A DNA stretch of 64,000 nucleotides from Nocardia aurantia (lineage in GTDB: Bacteria > Actinomycetota > Actinomycetes > Mycobacteriales > Mycobacteriaceae), in assembly GCF_009604425.1 (NCBI RefSeq), contig NZ_WEGI01000011.1:1-64000 (forward strand). The letters run 5' to 3'. Below are positions 36,178-44,801 of this stretch, one piece after another. Position 1 is the stretch's first letter, and each line of letters opens with the position of its first letter. Below the pieces are notes generated by a model. It was not told where the DNA came from, ran no database searches, and saw only the letters and a program-made list of their open reading frames with translations. The position numbers and the translations under genes were made by a program.

Positions 36178-36416
36178 CCGAACGGTTTCCTCTCCGGCTC
36201 TCGTCGCCGTGATCGACGACCCGGCAGACGCGCGACATGTTCCGGTGACGAATACGGTGGCCCGCGGCGGGCCGGCCCGGCGATGGTCGCAGCATAACGG
36301 GTGCGCGGCAGCCCGAGCATGTGAGGTATGCCCTGTTCAGAGGCCCGGATGCGCTCACAGCTCATTCCCAGCGACACCCCAGGCGGGCCGAAGTGACGCC
36401 GCCGAGAATCGGCCTC

Positions 36417-38537
36417 ATGACCGAGACTGTCACGCGAGCCGACGTGCCGCCCGACACGGCGCTCCCGGCCCCCGCCTCCCGCCCGCGCTGGGAACTACCC
36501 GGCCTGGCCCTGCTGCTGATCGGCACCGCGGTCGCCTACTTCTGGAAGCTGACCGCGGCCGGGTGGGCGAACGAGTTCTACGCGGCGGCCGTGCAATCCG
36601 GCGCCCGGTCCTGGAAGGCGTTCTTCTTCGGGTCACTGGACCCCGGCAACATCGTCACCGTCGACAAGACACCACTGTCGTTGTGGCCGATGGAGTTGTC
36701 CGCCAGGCTGTTCGGGTTCAGCAGCTTCAGCATGCTGCTGCCCGAGGCGCTGCTCGGCATCGCGTCGGTGGCGCTGCTGTGGGCCACCGTGCGGCGGCCG
36801 TTCGGGCCCGGCGCGGGTCTGCTCGCGGGCCTGGTGCTGGCGCTGACTCCGGTGGCGGCGTTGATGTTCCGGTTCAACAATCCCGACGCGATGCTGACCT
36901 TCCTGATCGTCGCCGCGGCCTGGGCGATGACCCGGGCGCTGGCCGGCGGACGCTGGCGGTGGCTGGCACTCACCGGCCTGATCGTCGGATTCGGTTTCCT
37001 GGCCAAGCAGTTGCAGGTGATGCTGGTGGTTCCCGGTCTGGCGCTGGCGTATCTGGTCGCCGGGCCGCGGCGGTTCGGGGTCCGGATCGGCCAATTGTGC
37101 GCCGCCGGTGCGGGTCTGCTGGTCGGCGCCGGTTGGTGGGTGCTGATCGCGCAGCTGTGGCCGGCCGGCTCCCGGCCGTACATCGGTGGCTCGGAGGACA
37201 ATTCGGTCCTGGATCTGACCCTCGGCTACAACGGCCTGCAACGGCTCAACTCCGAGGACGGTGGACCCCGCTCCGGGACTCCGGGAATCACCCGGCTGTT
37301 CCAGCCCGAACTGGCCGGTCAGATCACCTGGCTGATCCCGGCGGCGCTGGTGCTGCTGGTGGCGGGCCTGGTACTGCGCGGTCGCCGCACCTCCGGTCCG
37401 GCTGCGGTGCACCGATATTCACGGACCGATGACCAGCGCGCGGCACTGCTGCTGTGGGGCGGCTGGCTGCTGGTGTCCGGCCTGGTCTTCAGCTACATGA
37501 CCGGAATCTTCCACTCCTACTACACGATGACGCTCGCGCCGGCGGTCGCGGCGCTGATCGGCGGCGGCAGCGCGCTGCTGTGGCGCGAACGCGAAAAGCC
37601 TTGGGTGCGAGCGACACTGGCGCTGAGCGTGGCCCTGACCGTGGCGACGGCCTGGTCGATCCTGTCCCGCACGCCGGCCTTCTTCCCGTGGCTGCGCTGG
37701 ACCGTCCTGGTCGTCGGCGTGGTGGCGACCGCGGCGATGCTCGCGCCGCTGTGCGGCCGGGCCGCCGTGATCGCGGCGCTGGCGGCGATGTTCGTCGGCC
37801 TCGCCGGGCAGATCGCCTACACCGCGGACACGGTGGCGGTCGGGCACGGTGGCGGCGGCACCTCGGCCGGACCGCGGGTGCCGGGCCGGGGCGGCTTCGG
37901 CGGTCCGCGCGACGGCGGAGCGAATCGCCCCGGTCAGGGCGGGCCGGGGGCACCGAACGGTACGGGCCGCACGGGCGACGCCGACGGAAATGGCAACGGC
38001 GCCAACGGATCAGGCGCACCGAATCGTCCCGGTGGCAACGGAGACCAGGTGGCGCCCGGCCCGAACGGTGGCGCCGCGAACCCGGGACCGAGTGGTGCCG
38101 CGAACCCGAATGCGAACGGCGGTGGCGCGAATCCCGGTGCGCCGGGCGGAGGTAACGCGGGTCCGCAGGGCCCCGGTGGCGGCTTCGGCGCGCAGCCCAG
38201 TGAGCGGGTCGTCGCGATGTTGCAGGAGAACGCCGGTTCCTACACCTGGGCAGGAGCGGCCGTCTCCTCGCACTCGGCCAACTCCTATCAGTTGGACAGC
38301 GACGTCCCGGTGATGTCGATCGGCGGATTCAGCGGTGGCGACCCGGCGCCGACCCTGGCGAAGTTCCAGGAGTACGTGGCGCAGGGCCGGATCCACTACT
38401 TCCTCGGTGGCAGCCGCGGTTTCGGCAACGACCGCGACACCGAGAGCGCGAAGATCACCGCCTGGGTGCAGCAGCACTACACCGCCACCACCGTGGACGG
38501 CGTCGCGGTCTACGACCTGACCGCTCCCGCACACTGA
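36417..38537 (+). CDS. GT39-family membrane glycosyltransferase with disordered Gly/Asn-rich segment
   Basis: A 706-residue protein. About 11-12 membrane helices make up the first 470 residues, with the PMT/ArnT features AGWANEFYAAAVQSG and FFFGSLDPGNIVTVDKTPLSLWPMELSARLFGFSS (polyprenyl-phosphate sugar site in the first periplasmic loop). A low-complexity segment of about 125 residues, rich in Gly, Asn, Pro and Ala, comes next, then a folded extracytoplasmic C-terminal domain (SERVVAMLQENAGSYTWAGAAVSS to TTVDGVAVYDLTAP). Such GT39 proteins transfer sugars from polyprenyl phosphate to cell-envelope acceptors. The ATG at 36417 starts before the first helix. Confidence 0.85.
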   Translation: MTETVTRADVPPDTALPAPASRPRWELPGLALLLIGTAVAYFWKLTAAGWANEFYAAAVQSGARSWKAFFFGSLDPGNIVTVDKTPLSLWPMELSARLFGFSSFSMLLPEALLGIASVALLWATVRRPFGPGAGLLAGLVLALTPVAALMFRFNNPDAMLTFLIVAAAWAMTRALAGGRWRWLALTGLIVGFGFLAKQLQVMLVVPGLALAYLVAGPRRFGVRIGQLCAAGAGLLVGAGWWVLIAQLWPAGSRPYIGGSEDNSVLDLTLGYNGLQRLNSEDGGPRSGTPGITRLFQPELAGQITWLIPAALVLLVAGLVLRGRRTSGPAAVHRYSRTDDQRAALLLWGGWLLVSGLVFSYMTGIFHSYYTMTLAPAVAALIGGGSALLWREREKPWVRATLALSVALTVATAWSILSRTPAFFPWLRWTVLVVGVVATAAMLAPLCGRAAVIAALAAMFVGLAGQIAYTADTVAVGHGGGGTSAGPRVPGRGGFGGPRDGGANRPGQGGPGAPNGTGRTGDADGNGNGANGSGAPNRPGGNGDQVAPGPNGGAANPGPSGAANPNANGGGANPGAPGGGNAGPQGPGGGFGAQPSERVVAMLQENAGSYTWAGAAVSSHSANSYQLDSDVPVMSIGGFSGGDPAPTLAKFQEYVAQGRIHYFLGGSRGFGNDRDTESAKITAWVQQHYTATTVDGVAVYDLTAPAH

Positions 38538-38542
38538 GCGCC

Positions 38543-38578
38543 GGCGACCCGCTCGGCTCGCCGGTCGAGCGGGTCGCC
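38543..38578 (+). terminator. Strong hairpin terminator after GT39 gene
   Basis: GGCGACCCGCTCG and CGAGCGGGTCGCC form a perfect 13-bp stem with a 10-base loop, 6 bases after the stop. Confidence 0.75.
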
Positions 38579-38739
38579 GCGCGGCACCCTCTCCGGCTGT
38601 ACGCGCCGGGACATCGTCCGGCCGAACGTCGGAACGGTCAGCCGGACCGCGCTCGCCGGTGCGGCGACGGACCCCGCTCGCCGCCGGTGCGGCCGGCGGA
38701 AGTCGTGCCGGTGTCGCCCCACAGTGGTAGACCGATTCC

Positions 38740-39390
38740 ATGACGGAAGCGGTTGCCGTGACGCCCGGGGCGGGTGGGCGGTCGGCGGAGTTCTGGGGAT
38801 ATCTCATGTGGGGCCTGGCCGGGGCGGTGATCCTGGTGCCGGAGTTGATCGCGGTGTTCCGGGTGGCGGACCTGCCGACGATCTCCGCGACCATCGGTCA
38901 TCTGGAGACGCAGCACTCCTGGGTGCGGCTGGTCGTGGTGTTCGTGATCGTCGTGCTCGCCTATTACGCTGTGCCGCAGCTGATCACGAACCCGGAGCAG
39001 TCGGGCGTGGTCGGCGGGCGGCAGGTCACGGCCAACGGGCGGATGACACCGGACCCGGGCGCGGTCCGCTATCGGGGGATGGGCGGCTATCTGGTCGCGG
39101 CGATCGCCACGCTGGTGCTGGGGGTGGGGTTCGCCGTCGGCGCCCGGGTGATGTATCCGGGCACCTACGCCGGGGCCTATGTGCTGTACGGGGCGATCGC
39201 GGTGATGTGGGTGGTCGTGCCGAGTCTGCTGGCCGCGTTCCGGGCGCGAGAAGTGCCGTTTCCCACGCTGTTTCGCACGGTCGGCTATCTGGAGCGCCGG
39301 GCGCATCCGCTGGCCGCGGTACTCTTGGCGCTGCTGGTGATCCTGCTGCTGCACCTGGCGTTCTATCCATGGCCGCGCGTGGTGTCCTGA
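38740..39390 (+). CDS. Five-helix integral membrane protein
   Basis: A 216-residue protein with about five hydrophobic segments (near 22-40, 62-80, 117-138, 145-165 and 190-208). The loop after helix 2 (TNPEQSGVVGGRQVTANGRMTPDPGAVRYRGMGG) is the only long one. I recognise no transport or enzyme motif. It stands alone between the GT39 terminator and the convergent MFS gene. Function unknown. Confidence 0.65.
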   Translation: MTEAVAVTPGAGGRSAEFWGYLMWGLAGAVILVPELIAVFRVADLPTISATIGHLETQHSWVRLVVVFVIVVLAYYAVPQLITNPEQSGVVGGRQVTANGRMTPDPGAVRYRGMGGYLVAAIATLVLGVGFAVGARVMYPGTYAGAYVLYGAIAVMWVVVPSLLAAFRAREVPFPTLFRTVGYLERRAHPLAAVLLALLVILLLHLAFYPWPRVVS

Positions 39391-39396
39391 GCGCCT

Positions 39397-40857
39397 TCAG
39401 GATTCGACCGGCAGGGCGGCCGGTGCCGGGGTGGCGGGCTGGGGCTCCGGTTCGGAATCCTCGAAGCGGCTGCGGACCGGGATGGCGGCGGTGATCGCGC
39501 CGGCCAGCAGTGCGACGCCGCAGCCGATCAGCAGTCCGGTGTGGAATCCCGCCGAGGTGGGGATGCTGTGGCCGTGGTAGTTCGTGCTCATCTGGGCCAG
39601 CACCGCGCCGATCACCGCCGCCGACACCGAGGTGCCCGCGGCCCGCATGAGTGTGTTGAAACCGTTGGCGGCGGCCGTTTCCGAGTGTGGCACCGCCGCC
39701 ATGATCAGCGCGGGCATGGCGCCGTAGGAGAAGGCCACGCCGGTGTAGATGATCATGGTGACGATCAGCAGCGTCCAGGTGTGGGCGAGCATCACCGTCG
39801 AGGCCGCGTAGCCGGTCGCGATGATCAGGCAGCCGACCAGCAGGGTCGTCTTGGGTCCGCGCGCCGCGGACAGTCGCGCGCTCACCGGCGACATCAGCAC
39901 CATCATGATGCCGTTGGGCGCCATCCACAGGCCCATCGTCATCATCGACTGTCCCAGACCGTATCCCGTGGCCACGGGCAGTTGCAGCAACTGCGGGATC
40001 AGCAGCGCCTGCGCGTACATGCCCATCGCGACCACGAACGAGGCGGCATTGGTCAGCAGCACCTGCGGTCGTCCGGTGGTGCGCAGGTCGACCAGCGGAT
40101 AGCGGGTGCGCAGTTCCCACCAGGCCCACAGCCCCAGCGAGACGACGCCCACCGCGATCAGGGTCAGGATGGATCGGCTGGTCCAGCCCCACAACGCGCC
40201 CTTGGAGACGGCCAGCAGCAGCGTCACCAGACCGGTGCCCAGGCCGAGCGCGCCGAGCGGGTCGAAACGCCCCTCGGGATCGCCGGTGTCGGTGGCCGGG
40301 ACCATGAGGACGATCAGGACGCCGATCACCGCCGCCAAACCGGCCAGGCCCCAGAACAATACGCGCCAGCTGCTGTTCTCCATCACGGTCGCCGCGAGCG
40401 GCAGCCCCAGCGCCGCACCGACGCCGAGCGAGGAGCTGATCAGGGCGATCGCGGAGCCGACCCGTTCGGGCGGCAGCAGATCGCGCAACGCGCTGATGCC
40501 GAGCGCGACGATGCCCGACCCCATGCCCTGCAGGCTGCGGCCGATGATCATCGGCACGAGCGAGGTCGCCAGCGCGCAGACCACCGCGCCGGCGATGAGC
40601 AGGGCGACGGAGACGAGCAGGATCCGCCGCTTGCCGTACAGATCGCCCAGCCGCCCGGCCACGGGATTGGTGACCGCGCTGACCAGCAGCGTCACCGTGA
40701 CCACCCAGGTGGCGTTCGACGTACTGGTGTGCAGGATCTGCGGTAGCTGGCCCAGCAGGGGGACCACGAGGGTCTGCGTGAGCGACGCGGTGATTCCCGC
40801 GAGCACGAGCACCGTCATGAGGGCGCGAGGACGGGCCGTCGATACGGGCATGGCCAT
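39397..40857 (-). CDS. MFS drug exporter, DHA2 family
   Basis: A 486-residue 14-helix transporter. GITASLTQTLVVPLLGQLPQIL in helix 1, GRLGDLYGKRRILL (motif A) after helix 2 and SLQGMGSGIVALGISALRDLLPPERVG in helices 4-5 are typical. Helix 1 has Thr/Gln in place of the more usual Asp. The ATG at 40857 is preceded by AGAGGGAAG. The region 40885-40900 contains TAACTATATGGCTA, an imperfect palindrome that may be a regulator site. The substrate is unknown. It converges with the preceding membrane protein gene. Confidence 0.88.
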   Translation of the reverse strand: MAMPVSTARPRALMTVLVLAGITASLTQTLVVPLLGQLPQILHTSTSNATWVVTVTLLVSAVTNPVAGRLGDLYGKRRILLVSVALLIAGAVVCALATSLVPMIIGRSLQGMGSGIVALGISALRDLLPPERVGSAIALISSSLGVGAALGLPLAATVMENSSWRVLFWGLAGLAAVIGVLIVLMVPATDTGDPEGRFDPLGALGLGTGLVTLLLAVSKGALWGWTSRSILTLIAVGVVSLGLWAWWELRTRYPLVDLRTTGRPQVLLTNAASFVVAMGMYAQALLIPQLLQLPVATGYGLGQSMMTMGLWMAPNGIMMVLMSPVSARLSAARGPKTTLLVGCLIIATGYAASTVMLAHTWTLLIVTMIIYTGVAFSYGAMPALIMAAVPHSETAAANGFNTLMRAAGTSVSAAVIGAVLAQMSTNYHGHSIPTSAGFHTGLLIGCGVALLAGAITAAIPVRSRFEDSEPEPQPATPAPAALPVES

Positions 40858-41017
40858 GGCTGGTACTTCCCTCTGCTGAGCAACCCTAACTATATGGCTA
40901 CTACACACGATGTGCATGATGCAAGACATGCACCCGTGGCAGAGGTTCTTCGGCGGATTTCTCCGGCGACAATGCTGTCACCGGCGGCGCGGTGACAGCT
41001 TCGCTCGTCGCGATCGG

Positions 41018-41497
41018 TCAGTCGTCGTCGGCCTTGGTGTAGCGCTGCAGGTACAGCGGTTCACCCAGCTTCTCGATGAGATCGAGTTCGGTCTCCAGAT
41101 AGTCGACGTGGCTCTCCTCGTCCGCGAGGATCTCCTCGAAGATGCGGGCGGAGGTGACGTCGCCGCGGGAGCGCATCAGGTCGATGCCGCGCCGCAGCCG
41201 TTCCACGGCTTCCATCTCGACCTGCAGATCGGCCTTCAGCTGCTCGGGCACGGTCTGCCCGATGCGCAGCATGTTGAGCTTCTGGTAGTTCGGCAGACCC
41301 TCGAGGAAGAGGATGCGGTCGGTCAGCGTCTCCGCATGCTTCATCTCGTCGATGGATTCGTGCCGGGTGTGCTTCGCCAGCCGGGTGAAACCCCAGTTCT
41401 CCTGCATCTTGGCGTGCAGGAAGTACTGGTTGATCGCCGTCAGTTCGGCGGTCAGCTGCTCGTTGAGCAGCGTGAGGATTTCCTTGTCGCCTTCCAT
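41018..41497 (-). CDS. bfrA: Bacterioferritin, BfrA type
   Basis: A 159-residue ferritin. The diiron site residues are seen (Glu18, Glu51 and His54, then Glu94 and the DEESHVDYLE Glu/His pair), and Met52 in DEMKHAE is the axial haem ligand shared by dimers. LLNEQLTAELTAINQYFLHAKMQENWGFTRLAKHTR matches M. tuberculosis BfrA. It stores iron as ferric mineral in 24-subunit shells. The bfd gene is 59 bases upstream in the same transcript; tandem IdeR boxes control the pair. A perfect 14-bp stem lies just before the ATG and no ribosome site is visible. Confidence 0.95.
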   Translation of the reverse strand: MEGDKEILTLLNEQLTAELTAINQYFLHAKMQENWGFTRLAKHTRHESIDEMKHAETLTDRILFLEGLPNYQKLNMLRIGQTVPEQLKADLQVEMEAVERLRRGIDLMRSRGDVTSARIFEEILADEESHVDYLETELDLIEKLGEPLYLQRYTKADDD

Positions 41498-41499
41498 GA

Positions 41500-41531
41500 C
41501 TAGTCATCGTGGCACAAGCCACGATGACTAG
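41500..41531 (-). promoter_or_regulatory. Perfect hairpin covering the bfrA ribosome-binding region
   Basis: CTAGTCATCGTGGC and GCCACGATGACTAG form a perfect 14-bp stem with a 4-base loop, ending 2 bases before the bfrA ATG. It could act as a partial terminator between bfd and bfrA or hide the start codon. Confidence 0.7.
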
Positions 41532-41556
41532 CGGTATACGGCTGTGTGTGTCTCGA

Positions 41557-41748
41557 TCAGGCGGCGGTGGTTTCCACCGGGCTGTTGCTCCGAGCGTCGC
41601 GCACCATCTGGGCCAAACGGGTCGTGCAACTGCCGCAACCGGGCTTCCACCCGCAGGCCCGCTTGACCTGTCCGGTCGTGCAGGCGCCGGCGGCGACGCA
41701 GTCGTGCACGTCCGATTCGGTGACGGCGTTGCAGATACAGACGTACAT
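41557..41748 (-). CDS. bfd: Bacterioferritin-associated ferredoxin (Bfd)
   Basis: A 63-residue protein: MYVCICNAVTESDVHDCV and KPGCGSC give the four [2Fe-2S] ligands Cys4, Cys6, Cys38 and Cys41. Bfd donates electrons to bacterioferritin haem to release stored iron. It lies directly upstream of bfrA, under tandem IdeR-type iron boxes. The length is that of known Bfd proteins. Storage and release functions are thus co-transcribed. Confidence 0.92.
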   Translation of the reverse strand: MYVCICNAVTESDVHDCVAAGACTTGQVKRACGWKPGCGSCTTRLAQMVRDARSNSPVETTAA

Positions 41749-41782
41749 GGCGGGCCTCGAAGCGCATCAGTGGGCAGCTTGG

Positions 41783-41821
41783 CGAGGTTAGGCTCGTCTT
41801 CACGAGGTAAGCCTCGCCTAA
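41783..41821 (-). promoter_or_regulatory. Two tandem IdeR-type iron boxes upstream of bfd-bfrA
   Basis: The 19-base sites 41783-41801 (CGAGGTTAGGCTCGTCTTC, plus strand) and 41803-41821 (TTAGGCGAGGCTTACCTCG, minus strand) match the iron-box consensus TTAGGTTAGGCTAACCTAA at about 12 and 14 positions. Their one-base spacing resembles the double box before M. tuberculosis bfrA, where IdeR activates transcription in high iron. Confidence 0.75.
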
Positions 41822-41920
41822 ATTTATAACATCCGGACCCGGATGCCCGTCAATAGCGACGAACAAGTTTCTGTCACGATCGCCCCGCGGCCGGCCGATG
41901 CGGGCACGTACCGTGGACGT

Positions 41921-42094
41921 ATGGGACAGATCGGTGAGCTCTTTCCGGGGCCGAAGATCCGCAAGGAGAGCCAGGAGGACGCCGGTACCGGCGATCAGCC
42001 GTTCGAGATCGAATCGCTGGATCTGGACCGCGGCGTGATCCGGGTCACTCCGCGTCCGGTCCCGCGGGCACCCGAGGGCGGCCCGGAAAGCTGA
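41921..42094 (+). CDS. DUF6191-like small protein
   Basis: A 57-residue protein. MGQIGELFPGPKIRKESQED and DLDRGVIRVTPRP follow the pattern of DUF6191 proteins, small soluble proteins of actinobacteria with an ELF-x-PG-x-K start. TACCGT (41909-41914) ends 6 bases before the ATG, so the mRNA is probably leaderless. The longer in-frame start at 41843 lies in promoter-like DNA. It converges with cyp51 with 13 bases between. Confidence 0.6.
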   Translation: MGQIGELFPGPKIRKESQEDAGTGDQPFEIESLDLDRGVIRVTPRPVPRAPEGGPES

Positions 42095-42107
42095 TCACCG
42101 GATCCGG

Positions 42108-43460
42108 TCAGCGCACCCGGCGCCGATAGCGGACCGTGCACGGCTGCTGCAACTGCACCACCATCTTCGAGTGGTCGTTGCGGTAGCTGTCGGATGGCTG
42201 GGCCATCTCGAACTCCCAATCGCGCAGCAGGATCGAGAAGATCGCCTTCAACTGCATCTGCGCGAAGGCGGCGCCCACGCAGCGATGCCGGCCCGCCCCG
42301 AACGGGATCCAGGTCCAGCGATTGGTGAGGTCCTCCTGCCGCGGATCGAGATAACGCCCCGGATCGAAGTTCTCCGGATCCGGGAAATCCTCCGGCAGGC
42401 GATTGGAGATCGCGGGCGTGGCGGCCACGAGATCGCCGGGGGCGATGCGGTTTCCGCACACCTCGAACTCGTCCCGGGCCACCCGCATCAGGATGATCAG
42501 CGGCGGGTGCAGCCGCAGGGTCTCCTTGACCACCGCGTCCAGCTGCGGAATCTGGCGCAGCGCATGGAAACTCACGTCCTGCCCGTCCGCGTAGAGCTCG
42601 TCGAGCTCCGCGGTCACCTGCGCGAGCACCTCCGGATTGCGCAGCAACTCGATCACCGTCCAGGCGGCGGTACCGGAGGTGGTGTGGTGGCCCGCGAACA
42701 TCATCGAGATGAAGATCCCGGTCACCTCGCTGGCGGAGAACCGCAGCCCGCCCTCCTCGTCCCGGATCGACACCAGGACGTCGAGCATGTCCCGATCCGC
42801 CTTGCCCGCGGGCGGATTCGCGATGCGGTCGTTCATGATGCCCTGCACCAGGTCGACCAGCTGCGCGCGCGCCTCGTCGCGGCGGCGGAAGCTGTCGATG
42901 GGGGCGTACGGGTCGACGTAGCACAGCGCGTCGGTGCCCTGTTCGAGCTCGTGGTAGAGGTGCGCGAACCGGCCGTCGAGCTCCTCGCGGAACTTCACGC
43001 CGATCAGGCAGGCCGAGGAGGTGTAGATGGTGAGCTCGGCGAAGAACTCGAGCAGGTCGATCTCGCCGGAATCGTCCCAGCCCGCGATCATCCGGTTCAC
43101 CTCGCGGGCGATGGTCTCCGCGTGCCCGCGCATGAAATCACCGCGCAACGCCTGGTTGTGCAGCATCTCCTTGCGGCGTTCGGGGCTGGCGTCGAACACC
43201 ACGCCCTCGCCGAAGATCGGCTTCATGAACGGGTAGGCGGCGCTCTGGTCGAGGTCCTCGTCGGTGGAGCGGAAGAAGAACTCGTTGGCCTCGGCGCCCG
43301 ACAGCAGGATGACGTCCTTGTCCGCCAGCCGGAACGAGCCGACGTCCCCGCACTCCGTCCGCACCCGGTGCATCAGCGCGATCGGATCGGTCCGGAATTC
43401 CTCCAGGTGGCCGTGTTCGTGTTCGCCGCCGGAAACCTGTCGCGGCCGGACCAACGTCAT
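42108..43460 (-). CDS. cyp51: Sterol 14-alpha-demethylase, CYP51
   Basis: A 450-residue P450 nearly collinear with M. tuberculosis CYP51: GGEHEHGHLEEFRTDPIALM, YPFMKPIFGEGVVFDASPERRKEMLHNQALRG, FISMMFAGHHTTSGTA (I helix with the CYP51-specific His-Thr pair), KETLRLHPPLIILMRVA, and FGAGRHRCVGAAFA with the haem Cys. It removes the 14-alpha methyl of sterols with three rounds of oxidation. Mycobacterial relatives sit beside a ferredoxin and CYP123; neither is here, so redox partners must be encoded elsewhere. The ATG at 43460 follows GGAGGGTT. Confidence 0.95.
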   Translation of the reverse strand: MTLVRPRQVSGGEHEHGHLEEFRTDPIALMHRVRTECGDVGSFRLADKDVILLSGAEANEFFFRSTDEDLDQSAAYPFMKPIFGEGVVFDASPERRKEMLHNQALRGDFMRGHAETIAREVNRMIAGWDDSGEIDLLEFFAELTIYTSSACLIGVKFREELDGRFAHLYHELEQGTDALCYVDPYAPIDSFRRRDEARAQLVDLVQGIMNDRIANPPAGKADRDMLDVLVSIRDEEGGLRFSASEVTGIFISMMFAGHHTTSGTAAWTVIELLRNPEVLAQVTAELDELYADGQDVSFHALRQIPQLDAVVKETLRLHPPLIILMRVARDEFEVCGNRIAPGDLVAATPAISNRLPEDFPDPENFDPGRYLDPRQEDLTNRWTWIPFGAGRHRCVGAAFAQMQLKAIFSILLRDWEFEMAQPSDSYRNDHSKMVVQLQQPCTVRYRRRVR

Positions 43461-43663
43461 CGCTCGAACCCTCCGTACGTGCCTGTCGACACCATGTTGG
43501 ACACCTGTCTGGACGGTACTACAGGGTCGCGGCCGGGACAAGAGCGGTGCCGCGGGACCCCGGAAGCCGTTGCCATAGCCGCTGTTTCGCGGGTTGTCGA
43601 TCGTTCCGATCGGGATGGTCGCAATCCGGGGCTCCGGCCCCGGACCGGGCTACCGTGGCGGCC

Positions 43664-44596
43664 ATGGGTATCGGAATTCCGATCGGTGTGGCCCTGTGGC
43701 CCGAGCCGGGGGCGGCCAACGACGTCACGGACGTGATCGACCAGGTGACGGCCGCGCGGGCCGCGGGGGTGCGCTCGGTGTGGTTCGGACAGCGGTTCGA
43801 CCTGGATTCGCTGGTGCTGGCCGGCGTGGTGGCACAGGCGGTGGACGGGATCGGCGTGGGCACCTCGGTGGTGCCGATCAATCCCCGGCATCCGGTCGTG
43901 GTCGCCGCGCAGGCGCAGACCGTGCAGGCCGCGTCGCGGGGCCGATTCCGGCTCGGCCTCGGCCTCGGCGCGGCCGCCATCGAGGAGACGGTCTACGGCG
44001 TCCGCGAGCCGAAACCGATTCGGCGCCTGCGGGAATACCTCACCGCGCTGCGGCAGCTGATCGAGGAGGGCGGGGCCGACATCGACGGCGAGCGGCTGCG
44101 CGCGCGGCCCACCTCGCCGACGACCGTCCATGGCGGACAGCACGTTCCGCTACTGGTGGCGGCGCTGAGCCCGCAGGCGCTGCGGGTCACGGGCGAGCTG
44201 GCCGACGGCGTGCTGCCGTTCCTCACCGGCCCGCGCACGCTGGCATCGCATATCGTGCCGAGCCTCGAGCGCGCGCGGCCCGCGCGAGCCCGTCCGCCGC
44301 AGGTGGTCGCCGGGGTGGTCGCGCTGGTCACCGACCGCGCCGCCGAACTCCGGGAACAAGCGGTGGCGGCACTCGGCTTCTACGAGGGCATCCCGTCCTA
44401 CCGCGCCGCACTCGATCGCGAAAATGTCGCTCACGCCGCCGATCTCGCGCTGATCGGTTCCGAGGAACAGGTGGCCGCCGGGTTGCGCGCCTACGCCGAG
44501 TCCGGGGCCACCGAACTGTGGATCAGCCGATCCGGGCTCGGCGACGCGGCGGAACGCGATCGGACCGTCGCCCTGCTCGGCGAACTGACGGCCTGA
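43664..44596 (+). CDS. Luciferase-like (LLM) F420-type oxidoreductase
   Basis: A 310-residue TIM-barrel protein. IGIPIGVALWPEPGAANDVTDVIDQVTAARAAGVRSVWFGQRFD and GVGTSVVPINPRHPVVVAAQAQTVQAASRGRFRLGLGLG carry the LLM family's cofactor-site pattern. In actinobacteria most such proteins use F420 rather than FMN. A TACCGT -10-like box (43651-43656) ends 7 bases before the ATG at 43664, so the transcript may be leaderless. It is divergent from cyp51. The substrate is unknown. Confidence 0.85.
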   Translation: MGIGIPIGVALWPEPGAANDVTDVIDQVTAARAAGVRSVWFGQRFDLDSLVLAGVVAQAVDGIGVGTSVVPINPRHPVVVAAQAQTVQAASRGRFRLGLGLGAAAIEETVYGVREPKPIRRLREYLTALRQLIEEGGADIDGERLRARPTSPTTVHGGQHVPLLVAALSPQALRVTGELADGVLPFLTGPRTLASHIVPSLERARPARARPPQVVAGVVALVTDRAAELREQAVAALGFYEGIPSYRAALDRENVAHAADLALIGSEEQVAAGLRAYAESGATELWISRSGLGDAAERDRTVALLGELTA

Positions 44597-44673
44597 GGCG
44601 CCACCGCACGCCGTCGTGGTCGGCAGGTGCCGGCATCCGACGTGAATCCTCCCGCCTGATCACGGCAGGTCCG

Positions 44674-44709
44674 GGAACTCCGTCACGGGAGTGCGCGCGA
44701 CGGAGTTCC
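44674..44709 (+). terminator. Hairpin after LLM gene
   Basis: GGAACTCCGTC and GACGGAGTTCC make a perfect 11-bp stem with a 14-base loop, about 80 bases after the stop and before the P450 gene. Confidence 0.5.
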
Positions 44710-44801
44710 GGCGCAGCTGAGGGCGTGAAAGTTGTTGGGCGGCCGTGGGTGTGCGCGGATCCGGCCGTGCACAGGGATGCGGCAACGGCCATGATGGCTT
44801 G

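Noticed and set aside
36321..36416. Upstream extension of the GT39 protein
   Set aside because: The 32 extra residues are Arg/Pro-rich without a ribosome site; ATG 36417 leads directly into the first helix.
43500..43540. Operator in the cyp51 upstream region
   Set aside because: Only loose GTGTC/GACAG direct similarities; no clear palindrome and no match to the KstR motif.
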